A DNA stretch of 64,000 bases from Selaginella moellendorffii. Its lineage: Eukaryota; Streptophyta; Lycopodiopsida; Selaginellales; Selaginellaceae. The position numbers and the translations under genes are program-made. This document shows, one piece after another, positions 56,701 through 64,000 of the stretch. Location of the stretch: NCBI RefSeq assembly GCF_000143415.4, contig NW_003314355.1:200302-264301 (forward strand), written 5' to 3'. Numbering within the stretch: position 1 is the first letter of the stretch; the number at the start of each line of letters is the position of its first letter. Below the pieces are notes generated by a model, which had not been told where the DNA came from, searched no databases, and worked only from the letters and a program-made list of their open reading frames with translations.

Positions 56701-57630
56701 TTCGAGATAGAACTCAAGCCAGGGAAGGGGGAAGTGCCAAGAAGGATTCGAGTTATGCTGCTACCGAACCCGAGCGTGTGCATCATCTGCCGGCGAACAG
56801 GACACATTGGGAAACACTGTTTGGCTGGAGGAGCAAGCATGGGGGGAATGCCGGAAACAGGGGAAGACCGACAAAAAGCAAACAGTGGCTCGGAAGGCAA
56901 GAAACGAGGAGCAAGAGGGGAAAGGGAAACAATAGAGAAAGCAGCCTCCAGTGGAGAAAGCAAGAAGCCTCAAACCAAAGGACAGAAGGAGGAGGGACAA
57001 GGGGAGCAATCAACAGCAGCCAACCAGGAAAAAGGACAATCGGGGACATCACGAGGAAAAGAATGGAGGCCAACAGGAAGACTTTTTGAAGGACAAGCTG
57101 TGGGGGAGGCAAAGGGACCTGACACAGAAGTAGAGACTGTCCAGGATAAAGGAGAACTACCACCTCAGCAGGCAACACAGAGGGCGTCGGGGCCAGTAGA
57201 ACAAGAACAACAACAATCACGTTCAAGATCAGGAAGAACGGAAGACTTTGCAAGAGGAAACTGCCCGCCAGGGTTCACCCCACCGAGAAGAGCAGTATGT
57301 GAAATAGAGCTCTATGTCAGTGGAATGAACCCTCCCAAGCTCCTGGGGGAATGGATCGACAACAGAGTTGGATACGCCCCGCCGGCAATTTTGATCTCGG
57401 CCGGACAAGACATAGGCCGGACCCTGGAGGACATTCTGGCCTACAACTTCAACTGGAACCTGCAGAGGTTTTCGATTCGAGAAGACAATTGCGTGGAGCA
57501 AGCACCGAACTTGTTCAGGTTCCGAGGAACGGCGAGAATCCCGTTTGCATGGCCACTCCGACCAATGGGCCCATACCATTGGGTGGAGAGACAGCGTCTT
57601 GGCAGCACCCGAGGATTCAGAAATGGTTAA
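39402..57630 (+). CDS. LINE copy 2 ORF1, interrupted by a nested LTR element
   Basis: Coding segments are 39402-40218 and 55385-57630. Counting one GATGA duplication only, they join in phase across ...A-R-M|S-T-A-G-G into about 1,020 residues. The N-terminal part (begins [10 protein letters not shown]) is basic, rich in K, R, E and G, with no recognised domain. The second part has an E/K/R coiled-coil-like stretch at roughly 385-440, then an RRM-like region resembling DUF4283 of plant L1 elements, then a zinc knuckle at about 738-751, then a charged linker. This is an RNA-binding chaperone-type ORF1 that would form the particle with ORF2 and element RNA. At present it is broken by about 15 kb of insertions. 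The ATG at 55381 is an internal codon, not the original start. It ends TAA overlapping the ORF2 start. Confidence 0.82.
41372..42519 (+). repeat. Chromovirus 5' LTR
   Basis: It carries a degenerate GAGTCCGAGACC-like hexamer stretch (about 41455-41745), then GTGAAAGCCCAAAGCG, a G11 run, and CCAAAAGTATAGTAGGG. The latter blocks are shared with the non-autonomous family's LTRs and may hold the promoter. Confidence 0.93.
42523..42535 (+). promoter_or_regulatory. Chromovirus primer-binding site
   Basis: TGGTATCGGAGCC, three bases after the LTR end, complementary to the 3' end of initiator-Met tRNA with one mismatch to the usual plant site. It is identical to the site of the non-autonomous family. 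Confidence 0.85.
42579..47351 (+). CDS. Chromovirus gag-pol polyprotein with two introns
   Basis: Exons 42579-46452, 46500-46917 and 46970-47351 give about 1,557 residues in one frame. In order: an acidic N-terminus; gag capsid domain (about 130-290, with [10 protein letters not shown]); zinc knuckle [14 protein letters not shown] at about 367-380; aspartic protease IDTGASDNF at about 441; reverse transcriptase with YIDDILIYS at about 788; RNase H ([10 protein letters not shown]); integrase with an H-H-C-C zinc region (CPTCQQ), catalytic TMDFITG and SDRDKI; and a C-terminal chromodomain (HVKWKGFP ... ATWEPEENL) that typically guides integration to heterochromatin. The first intron falls exactly inside the usual [12 protein letters not shown] motif, next to the catalytic Glu. 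No frameshift or other stop is seen, so the element could be active if the introns are spliced. Confidence 0.9.
46453..46499 (+). other. Intron 1 in chromovirus pol
   Basis: 47 nt, CAG|GTAATG ... CTTGACAG, with a branch-point-like CTAAC 14 nt before the acceptor. Removal restores [12 protein letters not shown] (phase 1). Unspliced, TGA at 46464 stops translation. Confidence 0.85.
46918..46969 (+). other. Intron 2 in chromovirus pol
   Basis: 52 nt, AAAG|GTAAAA ... TTAAGCAG. Removal restores [12 protein letters not shown], a normal join between integrase and its C-terminal region (phase 2). Unspliced, TAA at 46919 stops translation. Confidence 0.85.
47440..47580 (+). other. tRNA-like T-arm pair in the chromovirus 3' noncoding region
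   Basis: CCGTAG/CTACGG stem-loop, then TTGGG-TTCGAGT-CCCAA, then a second CTGGG-TTCAAGT-CCCGA. Same layout as in Int1-3 of the non-autonomous family. Confidence 0.5.
47742..47756 (+). promoter_or_regulatory. Chromovirus polypurine tract
   Basis: TATGGGTGGTGGAGT directly before the 3' LTR, identical to the tract of the non-autonomous family. Confidence 0.75.
47757..48904 (+). repeat. Chromovirus 3' LTR
   Basis: Nearly identical to the 5' LTR; two substitutions noted. The CTTACA end is followed by target duplication ATCGA. Confidence 0.95.
49654..49672 (+). other. 19-bp LINE ORF1 remnant between LTR G and Int3
   Basis: GATGAGTACGGCAGGAGGA is identical to 55380-55398, the LINE sequence following LTR H. 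It then changes to Int sequence at GCTGATGGTGTGG. A normal 5' LTR would be followed by TTGGTATCGGAGC. Confidence 0.8.
49673..53062 (+). mobile_element. Internal region Int3 of the non-autonomous LTR element
   Basis: Matches Int2 from about 26855 onwards. It lacks the primer-binding site and the first ~1 kb. It contains a LINE fragment at 51186-51520 and ends with the same polypurine tract before LTR H. No coding is supported. Confidence 0.8.
51186..51520 (-). mobile_element. 5'-truncated LINE 3' end (second family), in Int3
   Basis: 335 bp, minus strand. Target duplications CTCTAGTGCTTGGGTTCGA (19 bp) lie at 51167-51185 and 51521-51539. Read on the minus strand it encodes a LINE ORF2 C-terminal tail (L-T-L-A-A-I-R-L ... 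S-A-R-R-G-D-V ... R-R-R-Q-P-Q) ending TAG, then a short 3' UTR with CCCTACGGGAC. It is homologous to the fragment at 53894-54362 and distinct from the 28S LINE. Confidence 0.85.
53063..55379 (+). mobile_element. LTR H (3' LTR of the element in LINE ORF1)
   Basis: TGTGAGACAC start after the polypurine tract, CACTTACA end, then GATGA (55380-55384), the second target duplication in LINE ORF1. The hexamer array is about 53285-53893 and is interrupted by a LINE fragment. Confidence 0.9.
53894..54362 (-). mobile_element. 5'-truncated LINE 3' end (second family), in LTR H
   Basis: 469 bp, minus strand. Duplications CCGAGTTCGAGTTCGA (16 bp) lie at 53878-53893 and 54363-54378; in a repeat array some of that match could be chance. 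The minus strand encodes W-x-V-W ... E-A-R-N-R-N-Q-F ... R-L-T-L-A-A-I-R-L ... E-A-R-R-G-D-L, a LINE ORF2 C-terminus related to the 51186-51520 fragment. Confidence 0.85.
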
Positions 57631-60600
57631 CGTCAACATGAGAACATGGAACGTGGGAGGCCTGAAGAAGGAGAGATCAGCGCTGAATAACAAAAAGACG
57701 AAGTTTAGACAGTACCTTAGACAAATAGAAGGTGTGACTCAATGTTTTGATTTCCTGTGTGTGCAAGAGCATAGGCTCTCAAGTATGGACCTGGTTTATA
57801 AGTTTACGAAAGGGAAATATTTCTGGAATCCGGCAGTATCATGTAGTGGAGGCACATTAATAGTGGTAAAAGGCCAGTGGGAATCCCTGGTCGAAGAACA
57901 TGCAATACTGGTACCGGGTAGAGCACAGTGCGTCCAGTTTAAGATAGGAGATATGCTAGTGGGCCTCCTGAATGTGTACGCACCGGCAGGAAGCTCATCT
58001 GAAAGAGCAGATTTCTGGAATGAACTGGTACACCGAATACCAGCACAACCCTCAACATGGATGGTCATGGGAGATTTCAACTTTGTGGAAGAAGTGCTAG
58101 TCAAAGACGGGGGAGAAATGAGAGATAAAAGGACAAGCAGGGAAAGAGCAATGTGGGCACAACTAGTGCTAGCGCTGGGGCTAGAGGATACGTACAACAT
58201 CCCAGGTTTTGTACAACACCAACCAAGGTTCACGTGGCAAGAGCACCAGCAACAGGGAATTCAACGAAGACTGGACCGTTTTTATGTATCATCCGAACTG
58301 TGTCGGAATAGTGGCAAATTAGACATAGCAACGGGATACAGAGACTTCTCGGATCATAACTCGGTGTCATTGATGCTCCCCATCCTAAAGAGGTGGGGAA
58401 AAAAGAGGCCCGCTCCGGTATCTCGGAAAAACTTTGAGGACGGAAAGTTGAATGACTATATAAAAGAAAAATGGAACCAGCAAGAAGAAGGAGACCTGCA
58501 CAAGTTCACAATCAAGATAGCCAATGAAATCCGGAACAAGAGAAGAAAAGTTTTCAAAAAAGTGCAAGCAATAAGAAGGAATATTGAAGCTATTAAGAGA
58601 TTGATCAGGTTGGACCCGCTGGATGCGTCACTGAGAACCCAGCTCGCAAGAACCAAAGCCCAGCTTTTCACCCTGGAAGCGGAAAAAATGGAGGCGTTTA
58701 TAAGGTCGGGGCACCTCAAATGGCATAACAGTGAAAATGCTCTAAACAAAGAGTTTTATAAGTCCATAAAAGCAAGAGTTACGTCCCCGCCAATGTTCGG
58801 GCTCAAGGATGACCAAGGCATGATGCACACGAGCCTACAGGAGATGCACAGGATGGCTGAGACATACTACCAAGAACTGTTTAGAGCAGAACCGTGGACA
58901 GAAGAAAGGAAGATGGCCATGGAGGAAGTTCTTCAGTCGGTGCCACAGAAGGTAGATGAATCCGGAGCACGGGCCCTGTGCAAAAACTTCACACTGGAAG
59001 AGCTAGAGGATGCAGTTAGAGACTTGAATGACGACAAGATGCCCGGAGAAGATGGGATGCCGCCAGCATACTATAAAGCAAATTGGGAATGGTTGGGGCC
59101 AGTAGTGTTGGACACATGGAAAGAGGTGATGAGAACGGGACAATGGCCCTCAGGAGCCATAGATGGAATAATTGCGCTCATCCCCAAAAAAGGGGGGGAT
59201 GCATCACTAATCAAGAACTGGAGACCAATATCGATGCTAAATACACTATACAAGATAGTAGCCAAGGCGTTAGCCAAGAGGTTACGACCGTTATTGCCAG
59301 AGACGATACACGACACCCAGAATGGATTTGTGGAAGGAAGACAACTAGTGGACAACATCCTGACAGTGCTGCTCACACAAGAACAAGTCAAGGACCAAGG
59401 ATTAGAGATGGCAATAATACTTCTGGATTACGAGAAGGCATATGACAGAGTAGACTGGGAGTTTCTGCAAGCGACGATGAGGAAGATCGGCATTCCAGAA
59501 AAGTTTATAGGATGGTCGGCCACCTTATACCAAGGCGCATCAAGCAAGGTCACAATAAATGGGACAGTGGGGAACACGATCAAGCTGCAACGGTCAGTAA
59601 GACAAGGGTGTCCACTAGCCCCGTTTCTATTCCTATTCATAGCCAATGCTTTAGCACACTATTTGGCAAGGGCGGATGGGCCGGAAGGGCTGGTACTGCC
59701 CGGGTGCAGAGACTCATTGCAAGACCTGGCAAGGACAGCAGAAAGGCATTTGAAATCCAGTGCCTTCGCAGATGACACAGGAATCATCACGTCAGGTTCC
59801 CCGGAGAACATGAGCAAGGTCAAGAAGGATTTGGACTTCTTCAACCTGGCAGCTGGCTCAAGAATAAACTGGGGAAAATCGGTAGGAATATGGCTACCAA
59901 GCTCTGACCCGCCAAACTGGGGGAGTGAGTGGGAGTTTAAGTGGCTGAAACAAGGAGAAACAACAAGGTACTTGGGGTTCCAGATAGGCCGGGCATACGA
60001 CCCCCTCCCGCAGAATCAAAAAGCGGTCGAAAAGCTCAGAGATCAACTGAAATTTTGGGCGTCACGAAAGCTGTCCTTCTCGGCAAGATGTGTAGTGGCG
60101 AATAATATAGTGCTAGGGGCAATCTGGTTTCTGGCGGCATCATGGAACTTGGATAAGAAAATGTTAAGAGAAATGAACAAGCTCATCAGGACATATGTAT
60201 GGAAGGGACAGGCAACAGTATCACGAGGAGGGGCAAAGGTTGGATGGAGCTCGGTTACAAGAGCAAAACAGGAGGGGGGGATAAACATAATAGATATAGA
60301 GGAACAATGCAAGGCACTGCTATTCAAGATCTTTCACCGAATGAACATGCCCGGAAACCAACCATGGAAACTCCTACTACGCCACCAACTGCTCAAAGTC
60401 ATACCAGACAGACTAGAACACACGAGGCAAAACTGGGAAAAAGATGAAAGGTGGCTGTTCACGGAAGGCACGCTGAAAATGCCAAGACCAAATACTTTCT
60501 CTGGGAAACTATTCAGATTGTGGAAAGAATTCAAGAGCAAGATGGAAAAAAGAAAACCAACAAACACCTACGAGCTGGACCGACAACCAATATTTCTAAA

Positions 60601-62044
60601 TAAGCTATTTCAATATAAGGGGAAATGTTTGGGAGAAACAGAGGACAGAGGAATAGACAAAGTATGCCGGGACCTCCACAGTGCTGGGATGAGAACATTC
60701 GTAGAAGCTGACTCGATGATAAAAGTGGGGGACACAGAAATGAACAGAGATAGACTAAAGGCTTTCTACGGGCTGGAAATCTCAGCACACCGGCTGAAAA
60801 AGTTTGAAACAGCCTTGGAAGATGCGCAAGGGAACTGCAAACAGAGCATTAGGGAAGCCAGAGAAACGACACCAGCATGGTGGATAACTGAGGGAAAAGT
60901 GGTATATACGGCAACTAAAGACCAGGCGAAATGTTTTGTCTTCGAGGTCGGGGTGGCTGGTAGACTGTTACCATACAAGGTGCCCAAGGAGAGCTCACGA
61001 CCGGACATGACAAGAGCAGAGCCAATACGAGTCATACGGATAGACAAGAAAACAGCATCAATAGACCCGATGGTAACAGAGGGCCAGGAAGCTAGGATGT
61101 ACTGGTTCAGGCAACAAAAATTAAGCGAGCTGGCATGGGATCTGGTGGAATGGAATTGGCGGGGAAGGCAAAAGGAAGAATTTTTTGCCTACGAAACAAG
61201 ATTGGGGAGAAGGCTCATTCGGCCGCGCAGTGACTCACTACTGGTATCAAGGATGAAACGAGCCAACATACAGGACAAGATACAACAGGCGATATTGAAA
61301 GAATTATGGAAAGGACAGTGGGCAGCAAAAACAAGATACTTCATGTGGTTGACAATGCAAGACCGGCTGCCATCAAAGTGGAACATACACCTCTCGGACC
61401 AAGCTTGTGACAAATGTGGAGCGAGGGAGACACAAAGGCACATACTATGGGAATGCAAAAGCGCACAGGACGTGTGGAGAAGCACGTGCTGGATGCTGCA
61501 ACAGCACTCCCAAAGACAAGTGTGCCTCACATATGAAGCGGCAGTGTGGGGCGAAGCTGCCGCAGGAATGCGAAATGGAACAGACTCTTGGAAATGGGCA
61601 GCAATAGAAGAAGGGGCACCGAGGTTTGATCAGCTCAACACAACTCGAACAGACACAGAAGGAATCCCAACAAAGATAATGGACCTATTGAGAGGAATTA
61701 CAATGTGGGAAGTATGGAAAGCCCGGTGCAACAGGATCTTTAACGATAGGGAAGAAGGACCGAGGGTGGTAGTGGCACGGGTGTGGTCTAGAATGATAAC
61801 TGCAGCAGCATCCCGGGTCCTACAACTGGAAAAGAGAGGAGGAAGAAATGGTCCAAAAAAAGCAAAAAAAGAAGCGCAGATCTGGCATTTTTTGTGGAAG
61901 CAAGGGGAGGCAGGTACTCGGGAATGGATGTGGACACCGCCGGATGAATGGTTCCAGGTGACGCATCTAGGAAGACCTTCGGGCGCCAGTTCACGAGCAA
62001 CCCCCCTTTCCGTTGGTACTTCCATTGTAGGCTCCTCTAGATAA
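57623..62044 (+). CDS. LINE copy 2 ORF2: APE endonuclease, reverse transcriptase, zinc finger (intact)
   Basis: ATG at 57623 lies in ATGGTTAA, sharing bases with the ORF1 stop. The 1,473-residue frame is unbroken. It would nick the target and copy element RNA in place (target-primed reverse transcription). The APE-type endonuclease spans roughly 1-245 (WNVGG, CVQEH, GDFNF at about 150, RLDRF, SDHNS). The reverse transcriptase spans roughly 490-790 (FVEGRQLVDN, DYEKAYDRVDW, FADD at about 715). A zf-RVT-like C-x2-C-x7-H-x4-C finger sits at about 1262-1278. The APE endonuclease plus this finger place it with the L1/Tx1-type LINEs rather than R2, which has a restriction-like endonuclease. Tx1-type elements include other rDNA- and snRNA-targeted families. 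An ORF starting at 57545 merely extends upstream into ORF1 sequence. Confidence 0.92.
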   Translation: MVNVNMRTWNVGGLKKERSALNNKKTKFRQYLRQIEGVTQCFDFLCVQEHRLSSMDLVYKFTKGKYFWNPAVSCSGGTLIVVKGQWESLVEEHAILVPGRAQCVQFKIGDMLVGLLNVYAPAGSSSERADFWNELVHRIPAQPSTWMVMGDFNFVEEVLVKDGGEMRDKRTSRERAMWAQLVLALGLEDTYNIPGFVQHQPRFTWQEHQQQGIQRRLDRFYVSSELCRNSGKLDIATGYRDFSDHNSVSLMLPILKRWGKKRPAPVSRKNFEDGKLNDYIKEKWNQQEEGDLHKFTIKIANEIRNKRRKVFKKVQAIRRNIEAIKRLIRLDPLDASLRTQLARTKAQLFTLEAEKMEAFIRSGHLKWHNSENALNKEFYKSIKARVTSPPMFGLKDDQGMMHTSLQEMHRMAETYYQELFRAEPWTEERKMAMEEVLQSVPQKVDESGARALCKNFTLEELEDAVRDLNDDKMPGEDGMPPAYYKANWEWLGPVVLDTWKEVMRTGQWPSGAIDGIIALIPKKGGDASLIKNWRPISMLNTLYKIVAKALAKRLRPLLPETIHDTQNGFVEGRQLVDNILTVLLTQEQVKDQGLEMAIILLDYEKAYDRVDWEFLQATMRKIGIPEKFIGWSATLYQGASSKVTINGTVGNTIKLQRSVRQGCPLAPFLFLFIANALAHYLARADGPEGLVLPGCRDSLQDLARTAERHLKSSAFADDTGIITSGSPENMSKVKKDLDFFNLAAGSRINWGKSVGIWLPSSDPPNWGSEWEFKWLKQGETTRYLGFQIGRAYDPLPQNQKAVEKLRDQLKFWASRKLSFSARCVVANNIVLGAIWFLAASWNLDKKMLREMNKLIRTYVWKGQATVSRGGAKVGWSSVTRAKQEGGINIIDIEEQCKALLFKIFHRMNMPGNQPWKLLLRHQLLKVIPDRLEHTRQNWEKDERWLFTEGTLKMPRPNTFSGKLFRLWKEFKSKMEKRKPTNTYELDRQPIFLNKLFQYKGKCLGETEDRGIDKVCRDLHSAGMRTFVEADSMIKVGDTEMNRDRLKAFYGLEISAHRLKKFETALEDAQGNCKQSIREARETTPAWWITEGKVVYTATKDQAKCFVFEVGVAGRLLPYKVPKESSRPDMTRAEPIRVIRIDKKTASIDPMVTEGQEARMYWFRQQKLSELAWDLVEWNWRGRQKEEFFAYETRLGRRLIRPRSDSLLVSRMKRANIQDKIQQAILKELWKGQWAAKTRYFMWLTMQDRLPSKWNIHLSDQACDKCGARETQRHILWECKSAQDVWRSTCWMLQQHSQRQVCLTYEAAVWGEAAAGMRNGTDSWKWAAIEEGAPRFDQLNTTRTDTEGIPTKIMDLLRGITMWEVWKARCNRIFNDREEGPRVVVARVWSRMITAAASRVLQLEKRGGRNGPKKAKKEAQIWHFLWKQGEAGTREWMWTPPDEWFQVTHLGRPSGASSRATPLSVGTSIVGSSR

Positions 62045-62125
62045 AGGCTCTTTGCTGGTTTTGTGCCCAACGAAACCACGCCCAGTCTTTTTGGTTTTTT
62101 ACTGGAAAATAAAAGGCCCCGTTTA

Positions 62126-62880
<755 letters not shown>

Positions 62881-63293
62881 AATATATATGATATATGTGA
62901 GGGCCAAGTGTACGGCTACGATGCCGTATACTAATATTAGCGTAGTGGGATTTTGGTAGCCGTCGGATTGGTTTCAATCCGAACCACTTGCTCCTGTATA
63001 TAAGCTAGGGTTTTTGGGCTAATTGATATGCACATTTCTGTATTCCCTTTCCATATTCCATGCACTCACATTGGTGGAGGTGAGGGGCACCTTTGATTGT
63101 TGCTTGGATTTGGGATTTCGGTTTAGATCTAGCTTTTGCATTGTCTAGATCTAGCTTTTTCCATTTCCTTTCTTTTGTTCTTTCCTTTCAGGATTTTGGT
63201 TTAGATCTAGCTTTTTGCATTGTCTAGATCTACCATTTCTTTCCAGCTTTTTGTCATTTCTCTTCTTTTGCTCTTTCTTTTTCATTCATCTTC
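62881..63293 (+). mobile_element. Left end and leader of a second Ty3-type retrotransposon
   Basis: AT-rich boundary (AATATATATGATATATG) after the 28S piece, then TGAGGGCCAAGTG. TGTATATAAGCTAGGG near 62994 is a good TATA box. A leader contains a duplicated TTTAGATCTAGCTTTT ... TGTCTAGATCTA unit (about 63122-63158 and 63201-63233). LTR ends and primer-binding site are not clear to me. Confidence 0.5.
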
Positions 63294-64000
63294 ATGGCCG
63301 ATCCGCAATCTCCTCCTTTGACTCTATAGCAGCAGTTGGTTCAATTGTTTGATGCTATGCGCTTGCAATTGAACAACCAAACTCAGTTGATGGCGGCGTT
63401 CACGGCACATGGTACAACTCCTCCTGCTCTTGGTGCCAATCCTCGCGTTCGGCCGGAGTTCTTTCGTGGGAGTCCTGGGGATGATGTGTACCATTGGTTC
63501 GATCACTTCACGGTGATTGCCACATATCATTCTTGGGATGATGCTCGACGTTTGCGTGAGTTCCCCACATGTCTCCAAGGGATGGCATTGCAGTGGTACA
63601 ATGGATTGAGCGCAGCCACTCGTGGCGATTGGAGTGTTCTTCCGGACGTCTTCAAACGCGCCTTCGGACACGCCGATGATTGTGATGATGCCTTCCAACA
63701 ATTGCATCGTCTTTGCCAAGGGCCATCTGAGTCGGTGATGCAATTTGGCATTCGTTTCCGAAGTCTTTTGCTTCGTGCGGAGCCAAATATGTCGGAGCGG
63801 ATCAAGCTAGGAATGTTGTGGCCAGCACTTCGTCAAGATCTTGTCGGACTTGTGCATGCACTTGCTCCTGCCACTCTTGATGATGCTCTTCGCTTGGCAC
63901 AACGTTATGAGACGTCGCCTCTTCCACTTCTTGCTACACGTCCTTCAGTCCCACTTCCTATGAGTGATGGTCCTGTTCCCATGGAAGTTGATGCTGCTGC
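63294..64000 (+). CDS. Retrotransposon gag (retrotrans_gag family), partial, with an early TAG
   Basis: ATG at 63294 in ATCTTCATGGCC. An in-frame TAG at 63327-63329 is codon 12, then the frame stays open to the window end. It shows a capsid-type domain: RPEFFRGSPGDD, YHWFDHF, LQGMALQWYNGL, FKRAFG, V-M-Q-F-G-I-R-F, and ends near M-E-V-D-A. It belongs to the Ty3-type gag superfamily and differs clearly from the chromovirus gag at 42579. An ATG at 63354 could serve if the TAG is real. The element continues beyond the window. Confidence 0.8.

Larger units (their letters stand above)
38424..62125 (+). mobile_element. LINE copy 2, full length, target-specific for 28S rDNA, split by nested elements
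   Basis: Parts are 38424-40218 (5' UTR and start of ORF1) and 55380-62125 (rest of ORF1, ORF2, 81-bp 3' UTR), about 8.5 kb in all. It is flanked by ACAAAGTCGGACTAG at 38409-38423 and 62126-62140. It lies antisense to the 28S gene. It has no poly(A) tail and ends AAAAGGCCCCGTTTA. The inserted LTR element duplicates GATGA (40214-40218 and 55380-55384). Confidence 0.9.

Noticed and set aside
33500-62079. Minus-strand ORFs of 80-156 codons opposite the LINE ORFs
   Set aside because: They are shadows of the conserved sense ORFs, occur identically in both copies and show no domain.

Overview
The window looks like nuclear DNA of a green-lineage eukaryote, perhaps a streptophyte alga with a repeat-rich genome. 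The evidence is plant-type TTTAGGG telomere-like runs, a chromovirus-type Ty3 element primed from initiator-Met tRNA, L1-type LINEs with a DUF4283-like ORF1 and a zf-RVT finger, a eukaryotic 28S rRNA fragment, and GT-AG introns of only 38-57 nt. I cannot name the genus.

Left part (1-5,222): an inverted-repeat hairpin, LTR debris, a G-box-rich (CCACGTGG) tandem array split by a solo LTR, and a satellite built from 16-bp GGACATGTCGGGCC-type units in a roughly 623-bp higher-order repeat. Gene island (5,222-19,347): a minus-strand gene of at least 11 exons with a ParB-like segment, a possible methyltransferase-like segment, an acidic tract, a degenerate peptide repeat and a truncated FCP1/NIF-type HAD domain; and a plus-strand DUF7869-like gene cut by a solo LTR. 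The island, including four of the gene's tiny introns, is dotted with a 22-bp palindrome of consensus half-site ATGGCRTGNGG that I do not see in the retroelements.

Right part (19,348-64,000): nested retroelements. A non-autonomous LTR family (termini TGTGAG/CTTACA, LTRs about 1.7-2.3 kb carrying a hexamer minisatellite, no gag or pol) occurs as solo LTRs and as tandem elements sharing LTRs. Two LINE copies lie head to tail. The full-length copy is inserted antisense in a 28S rRNA gene with a 15-bp target duplication. It carries an LTR element inside ORF1, and that element's 5' LTR in turn carries a young, nearly intact Ty3/gypsy chromovirus whose integrase region holds two spliceosomal introns. 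Two 5'-truncated LINE fragments of another family both sit next to GTTCGA. The window ends in a second Ty3-type gag placed beside the 28S fragment.

The elements relate to one another as follows. The chromovirus and the non-autonomous family share terminal hexamers, primer-binding site and polypurine tract, so a chromovirus of this kind probably mobilises the non-autonomous family in trans. The order of insertion reads 28S gene, then LINE, then non-autonomous LTR element, then chromovirus.
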